Both the position numbers and the translations under genes were made by a program. The notes under the pieces were generated by a model. The model saw only the letters and a list, made by a program, of their open reading frames with translations, searched no databases and was not told the origin of the DNA. A stretch of DNA of 64,000 nt from Deltaproteobacteria bacterium (GTDB lineage: Bacteria > Bdellovibrionota > Bdellovibrionia > Bdellovibrionales > JAMPXM01): contig JAFLCB010000011.1 of assembly GCA_017302795.1 (NCBI GenBank), forward strand, positions 1 to 64,000, in the 5' to 3' direction. Positions within the stretch are counted from its first letter, which is position 1. Each line of letters starts with the position of its first letter. Shown one piece after another: positions 54,610 through 63,435 of the stretch.

Positions 54610-55275
54610 TCACTTCGCGGATGATCTAGATAGCTTCGTATCATCGAAGCGGTACGCAACCCCGACGGTAGCGTAACCAAACGATTTTGACATATTCATC
54701 CCAACTTCACCAAAGAAGCCCCATTTGGGCATATCAAGCGGGCGAAGTTCAGAGCCAACTACCAACTGCACTGGAACAAATGTTTGATCAGTTCCACCGC
54801 TTTGGATGGTAACGCCCAAAGGAAGCGACAAGTATGGCGACACGTCGCCGATTTCAGTCTCAAGCTTCTTGCTAATTAGAGGATGGAGGCGCAGCGAGTA
54901 TTGCGTTACACTTCCGATTCGAGCGATCAATACTCCGGCTTCGCCGCCGATCGCCGGTTGCCCGTCTGCATCTGGAAACGGAATCCACTTTACCAGGCCG
55001 CCAATTTGAAAATCGACTTTTCCAAAGCCTAAAATTCCGCGGGCAGAAACGCCCTCCATCAGTCCCATATCAAGGCGACCAATGAAGTTTGCGCCGTCAT
55101 ACTGATTGAAGACCCATTGTGGCGACAGCATTACTTGGTACTCGCCCTCTTTGAGGACGTCGCCGGTATCGAGCGTCGAGTAGTAGGCATTCGCTCGGCT
55201 TGTAAGGGTGAGTGTCATGACTACTGAGAGTGTGACTGCAAGCGCATGCAGACTCGATTTAAATTGGTTCTTCAT
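54610..55275 (-). CDS. Outer-membrane beta-barrel-like protein
   Basis: 221 aa. AGGAG lies 10 bases before ATG 55275. Signal peptide (ALAVTLSVVMTLTLTSR, then ANAYY). Mature part: EGEYQVMLSPQWVFNQ, GLMEGVSARGILGFGKVDFQIGGLVKW, PYLSLPLGVTIQSGG, WGFFGEVGMNMSKSFGYATVGVAYRFDD, alternating strands fitting an 8-10 stranded barrel, with a short polar tail after the last strand. No family recognised. Confidence 0.68.
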   Translation of the reverse strand: MKNQFKSSLHALAVTLSVVMTLTLTSRANAYYSTLDTGDVLKEGEYQVMLSPQWVFNQYDGANFIGRLDMGLMEGVSARGILGFGKVDFQIGGLVKWIPFPDADGQPAIGGEAGVLIARIGSVTQYSLRLHPLISKKLETEIGDVSPYLSLPLGVTIQSGGTDQTFVPVQLVVGSELRPLDMPKWGFFGEVGMNMSKSFGYATVGVAYRFDDTKLSRSSAK

Positions 55276-55352
55276 TACGGAATACTCCTAGTTCCTAAGC
55301 TTTTAGGACTTATCAGATTTCATTTACCCTGATTTGACAACAGGCTGTTACC

Positions 55353-56195
55353 TTGCAACCGTGGGAAGGCGTGTCGATTTCAAGGTTTCCCGTTTCATTG
55401 GTGATTATCACTCTCAACGAAGAGAAGGGCATTGCTCGCGCAATCGAATCGGCGGGATTTTGTTCGGACGTCGTTGTTTTGGATTCTGGTTCGACCGATA
55501 ACACTTGCCAAATTGCTCGCGAACTCGGGGCCAGAGTTTTTTTGGAAGAATGGCGTGGTTTTCAAGCTCAGAAACAACGAGCGACTGAGCTTGCTGTGAA
55601 CGACTGGGTGCTTTCGCTTGATGGCGACGAGGCCGTTAGTTCAGAATTGCGCGAAGAAATTAAATCTATTCTTTCAAGCTGGGCCCGCGGTGAAGAGCAA
55701 AGTCATTACACCACCGATGGTTACCGGATACCTCGTCTAACTTGGAACCTCGGTCGGTGGATCCGACACGGTGGATGGTACCCCGACTTTCAGCTTCGCT
55801 TGTTCAATAGAACTCGCGCCAAATGGGTGGGCGGCCAGATCCACGAACGAGTGAAGGCCAGTCGTGTGGAGAGATTAAAAGGGGCATTACTGCATTATCC
55901 GTTTGCTCGGCATTTTGATCAAGTTGCCACAAACAATCGATACTCGGGTCTTGGCGCGGAAGCTCTACATTCATCCGGTCAGAAATTTAAGGTTTCGAAG
56001 TTGATATTGAAACCGGTTTCAAAATTTGTAGAGACTTACATTTTTAAGCGCGGTTTTTTAGATGGTCTTCCAGGATTTATTATCGCTGTCGGCGCGGCAT
56101 ATTCGATTTTTCTGAAATTTGCGAAGCTTTGGGAAATTCAAAAGCTGGGTTCAGTTCAGGACCCACCTGAGCCTAAAAACCCCTTCAGCGATTAG
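55353..56195 (+). CDS. Family 2 glycosyltransferase (WaaE/KdtX-like)
   Basis: 280 aa. SLVIITLNEEKGIARAIES, VVVLDSGSTDNT, LSLDGDEAVS and LRLFNRTRAKWVGGQIHE match the GT2 fold of lipopolysaccharide core glycosyltransferases of the WaaE type. A hydrophobic patch near the C-terminus (GFIIAVGAAYSIFLKF) may bind the membrane. It probably adds a sugar to LPS core in the cytoplasm. Start uncertain: TTG 55353 or GTG 55371; neither has a well-spaced ribosome site. Confidence 0.85.
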   Translation: MQPWEGVSISRFPVSLVIITLNEEKGIARAIESAGFCSDVVVLDSGSTDNTCQIARELGARVFLEEWRGFQAQKQRATELAVNDWVLSLDGDEAVSSELREEIKSILSSWARGEEQSHYTTDGYRIPRLTWNLGRWIRHGGWYPDFQLRLFNRTRAKWVGGQIHERVKASRVERLKGALLHYPFARHFDQVATNNRYSGLGAEALHSSGQKFKVSKLILKPVSKFVETYIFKRGFLDGLPGFIIAVGAAYSIFLKFAKLWEIQKLGSVQDPPEPKNPFSD

Positions 56196-56215
56196 CACAA
56201 ATGACGACGTGGAAT

Positions 56216-56749
56216 TCAGGGCTGAAAAGCCCTGGCCATATCGAAGAATTCTTGCCGAGCGGTTGCTACGGGTTTCGCTTCGCGACTGTCGACTGCGATA
56301 ATTAAAATAGAGTCCTCTTTGATCGTGGCAAAAACCCAAAAAAGCCCTTTCCCAGGTTTTCCCATTTCAAGTTCAATCGTCGGAATATCGTCGATAATTT
56401 TTGCGGATCTGTAGAGAGGCTTTGTTTTGCGGCCATCTAAGTAGGCCGCGAGTTCCTTCTCTAGTCTTGCCAATTTGGCTGAGGACGTTCGGGTTGAAAG
56501 GGCACTGGCTCGCCTGAGAATCACAGGTGCGGTCAAATAGTGCGATGGCAATTTAACTTCCTGCAGGATGCCGATCTGGTCTGCGTGGGCTCGAAGTAGG
56601 GAATCCGAAGTCTTTTTGATGTAAGTCCAGCCTGGAGGTATATGAGGGCCTGAATTTTCCGCTAATTTCTCGGCCGACGCGTAAGTGAGCGAAGAAGAAA
56701 CGGTTAAACGAATTGCGATAAGCACAAACAAAGCGAGTCGCGTTCGCAT
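56216..56749 (-). CDS. Exported protein of unknown function
   Basis: 177 aa from ATG 56749. Signal peptide (RTRLALFVLIAIRLTVSSS, then TYASA). The mature part reads like a small alpha/beta domain (GWTYIKKTSDSLLRAHADQ, GLFWVFATIKEDSILIIAVD). The start shares one base with the upstream stop (TGATG), so it is coupled to the gene at 56749-57447. No family recognised. Confidence 0.65.
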   Translation of the reverse strand: MRTRLALFVLIAIRLTVSSSLTYASAEKLAENSGPHIPPGWTYIKKTSDSLLRAHADQIGILQEVKLPSHYLTAPVILRRASALSTRTSSAKLARLEKELAAYLDGRKTKPLYRSAKIIDDIPTIELEMGKPGKGLFWVFATIKEDSILIIAVDSREAKPVATARQEFFDMARAFQP

Positions 56750-57447
56750 CAACGTATTACCCCATTGGCGGCAACACCGGATCCAGAAACCGCACCTGAA
56801 ACGGGCGCTGATTGTGTACCGTTTCCAGCAACAGCGCGATCCTTGGTGTGCTTTTCTTCCATCGCGACGCGCACGGCGACCGGCATTTCGCCTTTGCAAA
56901 ACGTCGAACGGTCCGGTTGAAAACCAGCGAGAATGCCCCCGATTTTGAAACATTCCGAAGTGAAACTGACATCCCAATTCCCGGCCGGCGCGGAAGAGAT
57001 CGAGACATTCCCTTTTCTATCGCAGATCGTGAGGGCGCCTTCTTCAAATTCAAATGCTCCGTCTGTCGTCGCGGTAGAGTAGAAACTGACAAAAATGCGG
57101 CCTTTTGGCCCCTCGGGACTTTTGAATTTTACATGCGAAGACTTTGTTTTATTCGTGAACCCGGTCCTTGACTCCATTTGAGTTGCAATGGTTCGGAGCT
57201 TGTCAGATGCCGACGCTTTCATTTCGGCAACGCTAGTGGCGCAAACATCGGTGACCTCTTGCTGGGCAAACGCCGACTGACCGAAAATAAGAAAGAATCC
57301 GAGTACGCAATAAAACAGTAGAAATCGCGTTCGGTCATGTTCCCGTCTCAAAATGAAACGCACCGATGGCGGCTTTGCAGATCGCGTAGCAAATGTGGTC
57401 GTGCGGCTTTCAAAAAAGTTTTTAAGGCTCACGGTCACCTCTGTCAT
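56749..57447 (-). CDS. Exported protein of unknown function
   Basis: About 232 aa. A hydrophobic segment FLLFYCVLGFFLIFGQSAFA, ending in a good signal-peptidase site, lies some 35-50 residues from the start, so the true start may be further in. Candidates are ATG 57447, GTG 57432 (GAGG 6 bases upstream) and a TTG before RREHDRT. The mature part has several Cys (DVCATS, TICDRK, SECFKI, TFCKGE) and a Gly/Ser/Val tail. Coupled to the next gene by TGATG. Function unknown. Confidence 0.6.
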   Translation of the reverse strand: MTEVTVSLKNFFESRTTTFATRSAKPPSVRFILRREHDRTRFLLFYCVLGFFLIFGQSAFAQQEVTDVCATSVAEMKASASDKLRTIATQMESRTGFTNKTKSSHVKFKSPEGPKGRIFVSFYSTATTDGAFEFEEGALTICDRKGNVSISSAPAGNWDVSFTSECFKIGGILAGFQPDRSTFCKGEMPVAVRVAMEEKHTKDRAVAGNGTQSAPVSGAVSGSGVAANGVIR

Positions 57448-57652
57448 TTTGTTTACGGGGAAGTCCCGTCGACCAATCAAACTAGCTCGCTCGCACATTT
57501 AAACTTCAAGAAGAGGGCCGTGTGGCTTCCTATTAAACGTTTAACGGCAAGCTCTGGGTGTCAAAAGTTTCGACGGACAGTTCTGAAACTTAACAGTCTA
57601 TCAATCTTCCAACAGTTGTGAGTCTGCGGGTTTCTGCCGATAAAGAAGTACG

Positions 57653-59038
57653 ATGTGGAGTCAATTGAGACTACTTGTCCTTGTCATTGGCGCGGCAGCG
57701 GGAATCAGTCTCGCGGCCGTGGTACCGTCTGTGGTCTTCGGAGCCGCAGAAGTCACCTGTCAATGTCTTCAGTCCACTTGTGGTGCATGCGAAATCGAAG
57801 ACGGTGTTGATTTCTACTCAGAGAAATGTGGTCCCAATCTATCAAAGACAAAATCGTGTAAGCGGCCTCAATGTCGACCTGTTGAAAATCAAAAGGCCTG
57901 CTTAAGCCGCCAGGGCCAATCGCCAATAGAATCACAGTCTGAACCTTTAGCGGAATCACAAGAGTCGCTACGGGATCGAAACGTAAACGTGGTTACGACG
58001 ACCGATTCGCCGATCCGAAAAATCGCGAGCTTAAATTCTAACGGCGAGATTCCGAATCGCTCGGCGCAAGTGGTTTTAGCGGGTGGCCGTGCCTTCTTGA
58101 TTCGCTCAACCGGATCTAAACCGGCGGCCTTGACAGGTGATCGTCAGCCAATCGAAAAAGGTACTTTGATTCAGATTAACGATCGAATTGTCACTGAGGC
58201 CGACGGACGAGTGCGGCTTCGTTTCCCGGAGCTTTCGGAGATTTTCATTAGCCCGGGATCAAGCGTTGTCATCGAAGAGGCCCTGTTGGAAAAACGGTCT
58301 GGGCCCTCCAAGCGAACGATCATGCTTGATCTTCATCGGGGGAAAGTTCGTAGCCGGGTTCAAGGTCGGTACGACGATGGAGAATCAAAGTTTCAGGTTA
58401 AAACCCGGGCGGCCGTCGCCGGAGTTCGTGGAACGGACTTCGTGATTTCGTTTGAGCCAGGAAAAAAAGACTGGAAGACTGAAGTAAAAACTTTGTCGGG
58501 TAATGTCTGCTTGGGTTCCGACGCTGAATGCGGTCGCCCGTCTGCTGCCGCACCTTGTGGTGAGAGCGGTGAAAAGTCGGCAGTGATCTGCGCTGGAATG
58601 TACGCTGCCTATGTTGCTCCTGCTCCACCGGAGGACGCATCGCAAGTCGAGATTGAAGCTGCGATGGAACGTGGCTTCATGACGCCGCTCTTTAGAATGT
58701 CAGAGGAAGATCTTCGGACTCTCGATCGAGAAACTGAGATCAGATATGACAGTTTCGGCGCCGACGCGAACTCTGGTGATCAACATGTTCGAACGATTTC
58801 GTCTGACCACGCAACTTGTCACTCGCCAGTGGGAAACTTCAATCAATGCGCATGGACCTGCGAGGGTAATCCCAAAGGTCTGAAAAGCTGTCGAACAGAT
58901 TTGCCTGGAGTTCAATGTGTGCGGCGGCTCTGCCGGGCAAGCGGACAGTGGGCTGAGCCAACAGTTATGCCCTCGCGTCATAACGGAAGCTGTGCCGGCG
59001 ACACGCCGGTTGTAAAAGACTGCGGCGGTTACTGGTAA
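57653..59038 (+). CDS. Secreted FecR-domain, Cys-rich protein
   Basis: 461 aa. Signal peptide (RLLVLVIGAAAGISLAAVV, then VFGA). The N-terminal segment (about 35-85) has nine Cys in pairs (CQCLQSTCGACE, CGPN, CKRPQC). The centre (about 170-270) is a FecR domain: TLIQINDRIVTEADGRVRLRF, SEIFISPGSSVVI, LDLHRGKVRSRV, RAAVAGVRGTDFVI. The C-terminal ~70 residues are again Cys-rich (CHSP, CAWTC, SCRT, QCVRRLC, SCAG, DCGG). FecR domains in TonB systems sense signals, but stand-alone secreted FecR proteins are common and of unknown role. The Cys modules look extracellular. Confidence 0.8.
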   Translation: MWSQLRLLVLVIGAAAGISLAAVVPSVVFGAAEVTCQCLQSTCGACEIEDGVDFYSEKCGPNLSKTKSCKRPQCRPVENQKACLSRQGQSPIESQSEPLAESQESLRDRNVNVVTTTDSPIRKIASLNSNGEIPNRSAQVVLAGGRAFLIRSTGSKPAALTGDRQPIEKGTLIQINDRIVTEADGRVRLRFPELSEIFISPGSSVVIEEALLEKRSGPSKRTIMLDLHRGKVRSRVQGRYDDGESKFQVKTRAAVAGVRGTDFVISFEPGKKDWKTEVKTLSGNVCLGSDAECGRPSAAAPCGESGEKSAVICAGMYAAYVAPAPPEDASQVEIEAAMERGFMTPLFRMSEEDLRTLDRETEIRYDSFGADANSGDQHVRTISSDHATCHSPVGNFNQCAWTCEGNPKGLKSCRTDLPGVQCVRRLCRASGQWAEPTVMPSRHNGSCAGDTPVVKDCGGYW

Positions 59039-59234
59039 TCGAAACGGCCTGCGGTTCCATTTCGATGGCACAGCCCCATCTCGGAACTCTTATCTGGAAC
59101 CACTGCTTAATAACGCAGCAAATCAATAAACGTGTAAGATGTCCTGAACGACATAAGTAAATACTTGGTCAGGTATAAGCTGGCATCAAAGTTGTATTGC
59201 TAATTCCCGAACAGATTATTTTTCAGGGGGAATT

Positions 59235-59690
59235 ATGAACCGATCTATCCGAACTCTTCTCACGATTGCTGTTAGCTATGCCACTTTCGTCGGCGCTGTT
59301 TTCTTTTCGATGAAATCAGAAGCAAGCGTAGAGGAAATTTCCAATACTCAGTTTGTTGCTGCAAAGTGCGGCGAAGCCGTCACGGCTGAAGGTAGCGCGA
59401 TCGCGATTTCTGCTGTTTGTATGGGAGATCTCCTAGGCCGGCCCTCGGCAAATCAAATGAGCGCTGTTCAGTTCACTTCGGAAGATGGTTCATCTGCGGT
59501 TTTCGAAGTTAAAGACGTAGCGAATTTGTATATAAAACTTCTTTCGGGCGCTGTCCGTTCTAATGTCATCATGGTAGGTCCACAGGGCGAAGAAGCGACA
59601 ATGAAAATCGTGCGCTTCGCTGATGGGTCGATTCGAAATGCGGTCGGTAAGCTTGGCGAAACGTCGTTCCAAGTACCGCAGTTCGAATAA
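59235..59690 (+). CDS. Small exported protein of unknown function
   Basis: 151 aa. The ribosome site AGGGGGAA is strong. Signal peptide (IRTLLTIAVSYATFVGAVF, then EAS). Two Cys (AKCGEA, AVCMGD) may pair. The mature part is strand-rich (VQFTSEDGSSAVFEV, LYIKLLSGAVRSNVIMVG). No family recognised. It lies between the FecR-domain protein and the M23 peptidase, all on the plus strand. Confidence 0.68.
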   Translation: MNRSIRTLLTIAVSYATFVGAVFFSMKSEASVEEISNTQFVAAKCGEAVTAEGSAIAISAVCMGDLLGRPSANQMSAVQFTSEDGSSAVFEVKDVANLYIKLLSGAVRSNVIMVGPQGEEATMKIVRFADGSIRNAVGKLGETSFQVPQFE

Positions 59691-59757
59691 GCGCTCGGTT
59701 TTAAGTCGAGTTTCCGGCCCCCCCCCATCTGACCAAAGTTTTTCCACCTGTCATCCC

Positions 59758-59818
59758 AAAGACAGCTCTCCCCAGTAACCAGGCGTAGCCTGGCTCTAAC
59801 GGAGGCTGTCTTTTGTCG
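59758..59818 (+). terminator. Branched terminator-like structure
   Basis: Outer stem AAAGACAGC (59758-59766) with GCTGTCTTT (59805-59813), continued by CTCC/GGAG; inside it a second hairpin CCAGGC-GTA-GCCTGG (59779-59793). A T-rich TTTTGTCGTTTT follows. A run of nine C (59718-59726) precedes it. Confidence 0.6.
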
Positions 59819-59899
59819 TTTTAATGCTCCTCGCACCCGTCGTTTTGGCGCGGACCTTGATCTCTCTACTTCTGAGCAAAGAAGGAAACGAGGTTCGAG

Positions 59900-61231
59900 A
59901 TGCGAAGAACGGAACGTCTTCAAAATACAAAAAAACCGGCTGTGTTTTTAGTCGTCGGTTTTCTTCTTTACTCATCATTCGTACAAGAAACGGCGAAAGA
60001 TCCCGTGGTTAAGCAGTTCGACCGAGGGCCAGCGGCCGATTCGCAAGCAACGATTCTTAGAACGGGCGACGGCAATGCGAAGGTCACGTTCACACCGGTG
60101 TCCCGCGGTGACAAAGTTGAAATCTATAATCGTGCCGGTAAGTCAATTGCTTCTATCAATTGGACCGGCGCCTTTGAGGTCAATGTTTCGGAGAAATCAA
60201 TTCGCGAAGCCACTACGGATTCCGGGATCGACCTTCATCGCCTTTTGAAAGAAGTCGGAACAGTGGAATCAACGACCGGTTCTTTGATGGTGACTGCGTC
60301 TCTTCCAATGCGAGTACAAGGCTATGATGGCAACGAGATTTCTGAAGGTACACCTGTTTACTTTGGTCTCGAGCGCCTAGCGACAGATGGAGCGATGGCT
60401 CCGGTTGGTGCATGGGGCGGAGACAACATGGGCCCTGGAGGCGCGGTGAACCAGTTTAACGATCGGTTGATAGACCGAGGCGTTCGCGGAGTAAAACCGC
60501 GTAAGCCAAAGGCGCTTCCAAAACTTGAGCAAACGCCGATTCCGCCGAAGGGCCCGCACGGTGAGGGCGTAACGCCTAAAGATAGTTCAGTGGTCGACGG
60601 GCAGTGGACTGATCGATCTTCCGGATTTCTTTCGTCTCCGACTTGTACAATGCGTTCGGAAGATTCGTTTCGAACGACCAGTGAGTTTGGTTCCCGCCGT
60701 CGCTTCCGAACTAAAAATGGTGCAATCGCATCGAAGCACCACCACGGGATCGATGTCGCTGGGAAATCGGGTGCACCAGTTCTAGCGGCAGCGTCCGGCT
60801 GCGTGAAGATACGTGAAATACGAATGAATCGAAAATCGGGGTACGGTTTATCGATCGAGCTCTCACATCCCAACGGAATTTCGACCCAATACTCACACAT
60901 GCACGGCTTCTCGAAAGATCTTCGAGACTTCATCCGCACAGCAAAACGAAATGACGAGTTCTGCGTCAAGCGCGGCGAGCAACTTGGAACTGTTGGTCAA
61001 ACTGGCAACTGCACGGGGCCGCATCTCCACTTTGGCGTAAAAGAAAATGGCAAACCTACTGATCCGCGCAAGCACTTGAGGGCACAATCAAACGGCGACT
61101 TCTCGAAAAATTGTCAAACTTTGATTGCGGAGAACGGGCCCCTTCATGCACTTGACGATCAGGCGTACGCGAATGCTGCAGCTCGAATGACAGGTGGCCA
61201 ACAACTTAGCCAGGCTCATACTGGCCAGTAG
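59900..61231 (+). CDS. M23-family peptidase
   Basis: 443 aa. Hydrophobic N-terminal segment (AVFLVVGFLLYSSFV) for export or anchoring. The middle is of unknown fold (about 35-230). The C-terminal M23/LytM domain (about 255-395) has HHHGIDVAGKSGAPVLAAASG, TQYSHMHG and GPHLHFGV: zinc ligands H, D and H plus catalytic His. It cleaves peptidoglycan peptide bridges. GAGG lies 7 bases before the ATG. Exact role, self wall or prey wall, cannot be told from sequence. Confidence 0.88.
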   Translation: MRRTERLQNTKKPAVFLVVGFLLYSSFVQETAKDPVVKQFDRGPAADSQATILRTGDGNAKVTFTPVSRGDKVEIYNRAGKSIASINWTGAFEVNVSEKSIREATTDSGIDLHRLLKEVGTVESTTGSLMVTASLPMRVQGYDGNEISEGTPVYFGLERLATDGAMAPVGAWGGDNMGPGGAVNQFNDRLIDRGVRGVKPRKPKALPKLEQTPIPPKGPHGEGVTPKDSSVVDGQWTDRSSGFLSSPTCTMRSEDSFRTTSEFGSRRRFRTKNGAIASKHHHGIDVAGKSGAPVLAAASGCVKIREIRMNRKSGYGLSIELSHPNGISTQYSHMHGFSKDLRDFIRTAKRNDEFCVKRGEQLGTVGQTGNCTGPHLHFGVKENGKPTDPRKHLRAQSNGDFSKNCQTLIAENGPLHALDDQAYANAAARMTGGQQLSQAHTGQ

Positions 61232-61269
61232 AAAAAACCTCTGGCCGAACCTCTGGTGAAAACTTGCGA

Positions 61270-61656
61270 TTACCTTCGCACCCGGCCGTGCCCATCGGCA
61301 TGGGCATCTTCAATAGTCTCAAACAGTGATTCACGGCGAAGCTCCGTCGCTACATCACTTTGGCAATCGACCGATGTAAGTGTGATTTCCCAGTCAGCTC
61401 TTCGCGTCGACGGATCCGTCAGGATGTCGAATGCGGCGTCAAGATTGCGGCCAAAATTCGTAGTTCCTACGACGGCAGATGGTTTAGGCCACAACTCTGC
61501 TTGGATCCAATCGTAGAAATCATCTTCCGACGTTTCACACGTAAATTCGAAGCTCGCCCGCCCTGCCGCCTGCGCAGGCTGGTTAACAATGAGAGAGAAA
61601 AACAGCAGAGCAATTACAGTGAGGAAAGCGCGTGAGAGAATTGATGTTGTCTTCAT
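61270..61656 (-). CDS. Small exported protein of unknown function
   Basis: 128 aa from ATG 61656 (GAGGA 6 bases upstream). Signal peptide (SRAFLTVIALLFFSLIV, then AQAA). Mature part short, acidic, two Cys (FTCETS, VDCQSD). No family recognised. Convergent with the M23 gene; single gene. Confidence 0.62.
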   Translation of the reverse strand: MKTTSILSRAFLTVIALLFFSLIVNQPAQAAGRASFEFTCETSEDDFYDWIQAELWPKPSAVVGTTNFGRNLDAAFDILTDPSTRRADWEITLTSVDCQSDVATELRRESLFETIEDAHADGHGRVRR

Positions 61657-61760
61657 TTTGTCCTCGGCAGTAGCAGGATTTTCTAGGCACACGGGTACCC
61701 ATTCCTCTTTGGCAAGTCAAATGAAGTCGATTTGTTAGGACGAAGAACGCGCAGTTGACT

Positions 61761-63383
61761 CTAAGCGTGAGCAGCGGCAGTTATTTTGTCCGTCGATTTT
61801 CCTTTGGGAACTTCGCCGCGGATTCGATCTTCAAAAGCCGTGAGAGCGGCTTTCGCACCTTCACCCATAGCAATGATGATTTGCTTGTACGGAGCCGTCG
61901 TCACATCTCCAGCTGCGTAAATTCCCGGAACATTTGTCCGACCCTTTTCGTCGACGATGATTTCGCCAAATTTCGAAAGTGCCACCACGCCCTTTAAGAA
62001 TCCACTGTTCGGCAAAAGTCCAATTTGAACAAACACACCATCAACGGCAAAGGCTTTTTTCGAAGTGTCGGTGCGATTTGTATAATGAAGCTCGACGATT
62101 TTTTGCCCATCGCCTTTTAGTTCTGTTGTTTGGGCTTGTGTGATGACGGAAGTGTTCGGCATCGAGTTTAGTTTGTCGACCAGAACTTGATCAGCGCGAA
62201 GTTTTTCGCCGTACTCAAGAACCACAACGCTCCCAGCGATTCCAGCAAGATCGATCGCCGCTTCCACACCAGAGTTACCGCCGCCTATGACCGCAATCTT
62301 TTTATCTTTGTAGAAGGGTCCGTCGCAGTGCGGGCAATAGGCTACGCCGCGGCCGATATAGTCCTTTTCGCCTGGCACACCCAGTTCGCGCCACTTAGCG
62401 CCAGTCGCAATGATGATCGCTTCGGAACTCAATGTTTCGCCACCTTCGAGGGTGATTGTACGATCTGTGCCAACAGCTTTTACTCGGCGTCGATCGAAGA
62501 TCGTCACAGGATAGGAAGCGAGATGTTTGGCCATATCTTCAGAAAGTTTTGGCCCTTCAGTGTAAATAACCGACACGAGGTTTTCGATGCCTTTTGTGTC
62601 TTGCACTTGGCCACCCATGCGTTCTGCGAGAAGGGCGGTCTTCAGACCTTTTCGTACGCTGTAGATCGCGGAAGAAACGCCTGCAGGGCCACCGCCGATC
62701 ACGACAACATCAAAATGGCCAAGGTCTTTTGGTGCAACTTGGGCCGCTTGATCTGCGCCAAATGTCTCTTCAACTTTTGCAAGCAAATCTAAAAAGTGAA
62801 TGCGGCCCGAATGAATCATTTTATCGCCGACCACAATACTTGGAACCCCTTGAATTCCAAGTCGGTCGATTTCGTCTTGCGCGTATGCGCCGTCAATGAC
62901 CTCGTGTTCGAAGTTACCGTGCAGAAGCGCCATTTGATTGAGTGCTTGAACAACTTCCGGACAATTTTCGCAGGTCAGTGACATGAAGGTTTTGATTTTC
63001 ACTGGACCACGCACGGCCCGAATGCGGGCGCTAAGACCGTCGTCCGGCATTTTTCCCTTGCCGTCTGCATTCAGTATCCCAAGCACTAAAGACGTGAATT
63101 CGTGTCCACCGGGAATACCTTTGAAGCGAATTCCAGTGGGAACGAGAGGCTTGGGTGTTTCGCGAGAGGTTTTGTCGGCGTGAAGAATTTCGAAGCCCGG
63201 CGCGCCAAGCGTTTTTCCTGACGGTCGAACTTCGATCATCGAGGAGGTTTCAGCGAGATCATTCAGCATTGAAACTAGTTCGGGTTGGTTTTCGTTTTTC
63301 GAGTCGTCGTAGACGAGTGCTACTTTCGATTCGAGTTTAGCGAAGACTCCGCGAAGCTGTTCTTTCATCTCTTGATCTAACAT
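61761..63383 (-). CDS. ahpF: Alkyl hydroperoxide reductase subunit F
   Basis: 540 aa. N-terminal tandem thioredoxin-fold domain with CENC (about 139-142), then FAD/NADH domains with GGGPAGVSSA, redox-active CPHC and GGGNSGVEAA, ending with GIYAAGDVTTAPYKQ. It passes electrons from NADH to AhpC to remove peroxides. It follows ahpC by 52 bases on the same strand, so the pair is probably one operon, as is usual. Confidence 0.95.
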   Translation of the reverse strand: MLDQEMKEQLRGVFAKLESKVALVYDDSKNENQPELVSMLNDLAETSSMIEVRPSGKTLGAPGFEILHADKTSRETPKPLVPTGIRFKGIPGGHEFTSLVLGILNADGKGKMPDDGLSARIRAVRGPVKIKTFMSLTCENCPEVVQALNQMALLHGNFEHEVIDGAYAQDEIDRLGIQGVPSIVVGDKMIHSGRIHFLDLLAKVEETFGADQAAQVAPKDLGHFDVVVIGGGPAGVSSAIYSVRKGLKTALLAERMGGQVQDTKGIENLVSVIYTEGPKLSEDMAKHLASYPVTIFDRRRVKAVGTDRTITLEGGETLSSEAIIIATGAKWRELGVPGEKDYIGRGVAYCPHCDGPFYKDKKIAVIGGGNSGVEAAIDLAGIAGSVVVLEYGEKLRADQVLVDKLNSMPNTSVITQAQTTELKGDGQKIVELHYTNRTDTSKKAFAVDGVFVQIGLLPNSGFLKGVVALSKFGEIIVDEKGRTNVPGIYAAGDVTTAPYKQIIIAMGEGAKAALTAFEDRIRGEVPKGKSTDKITAAAHA

Positions 63384-63435
63384 CTGAAACCTCTCTCTTT
63401 CGCATAAGTTGAACCTCTAACGTCGCTTGCGACGA

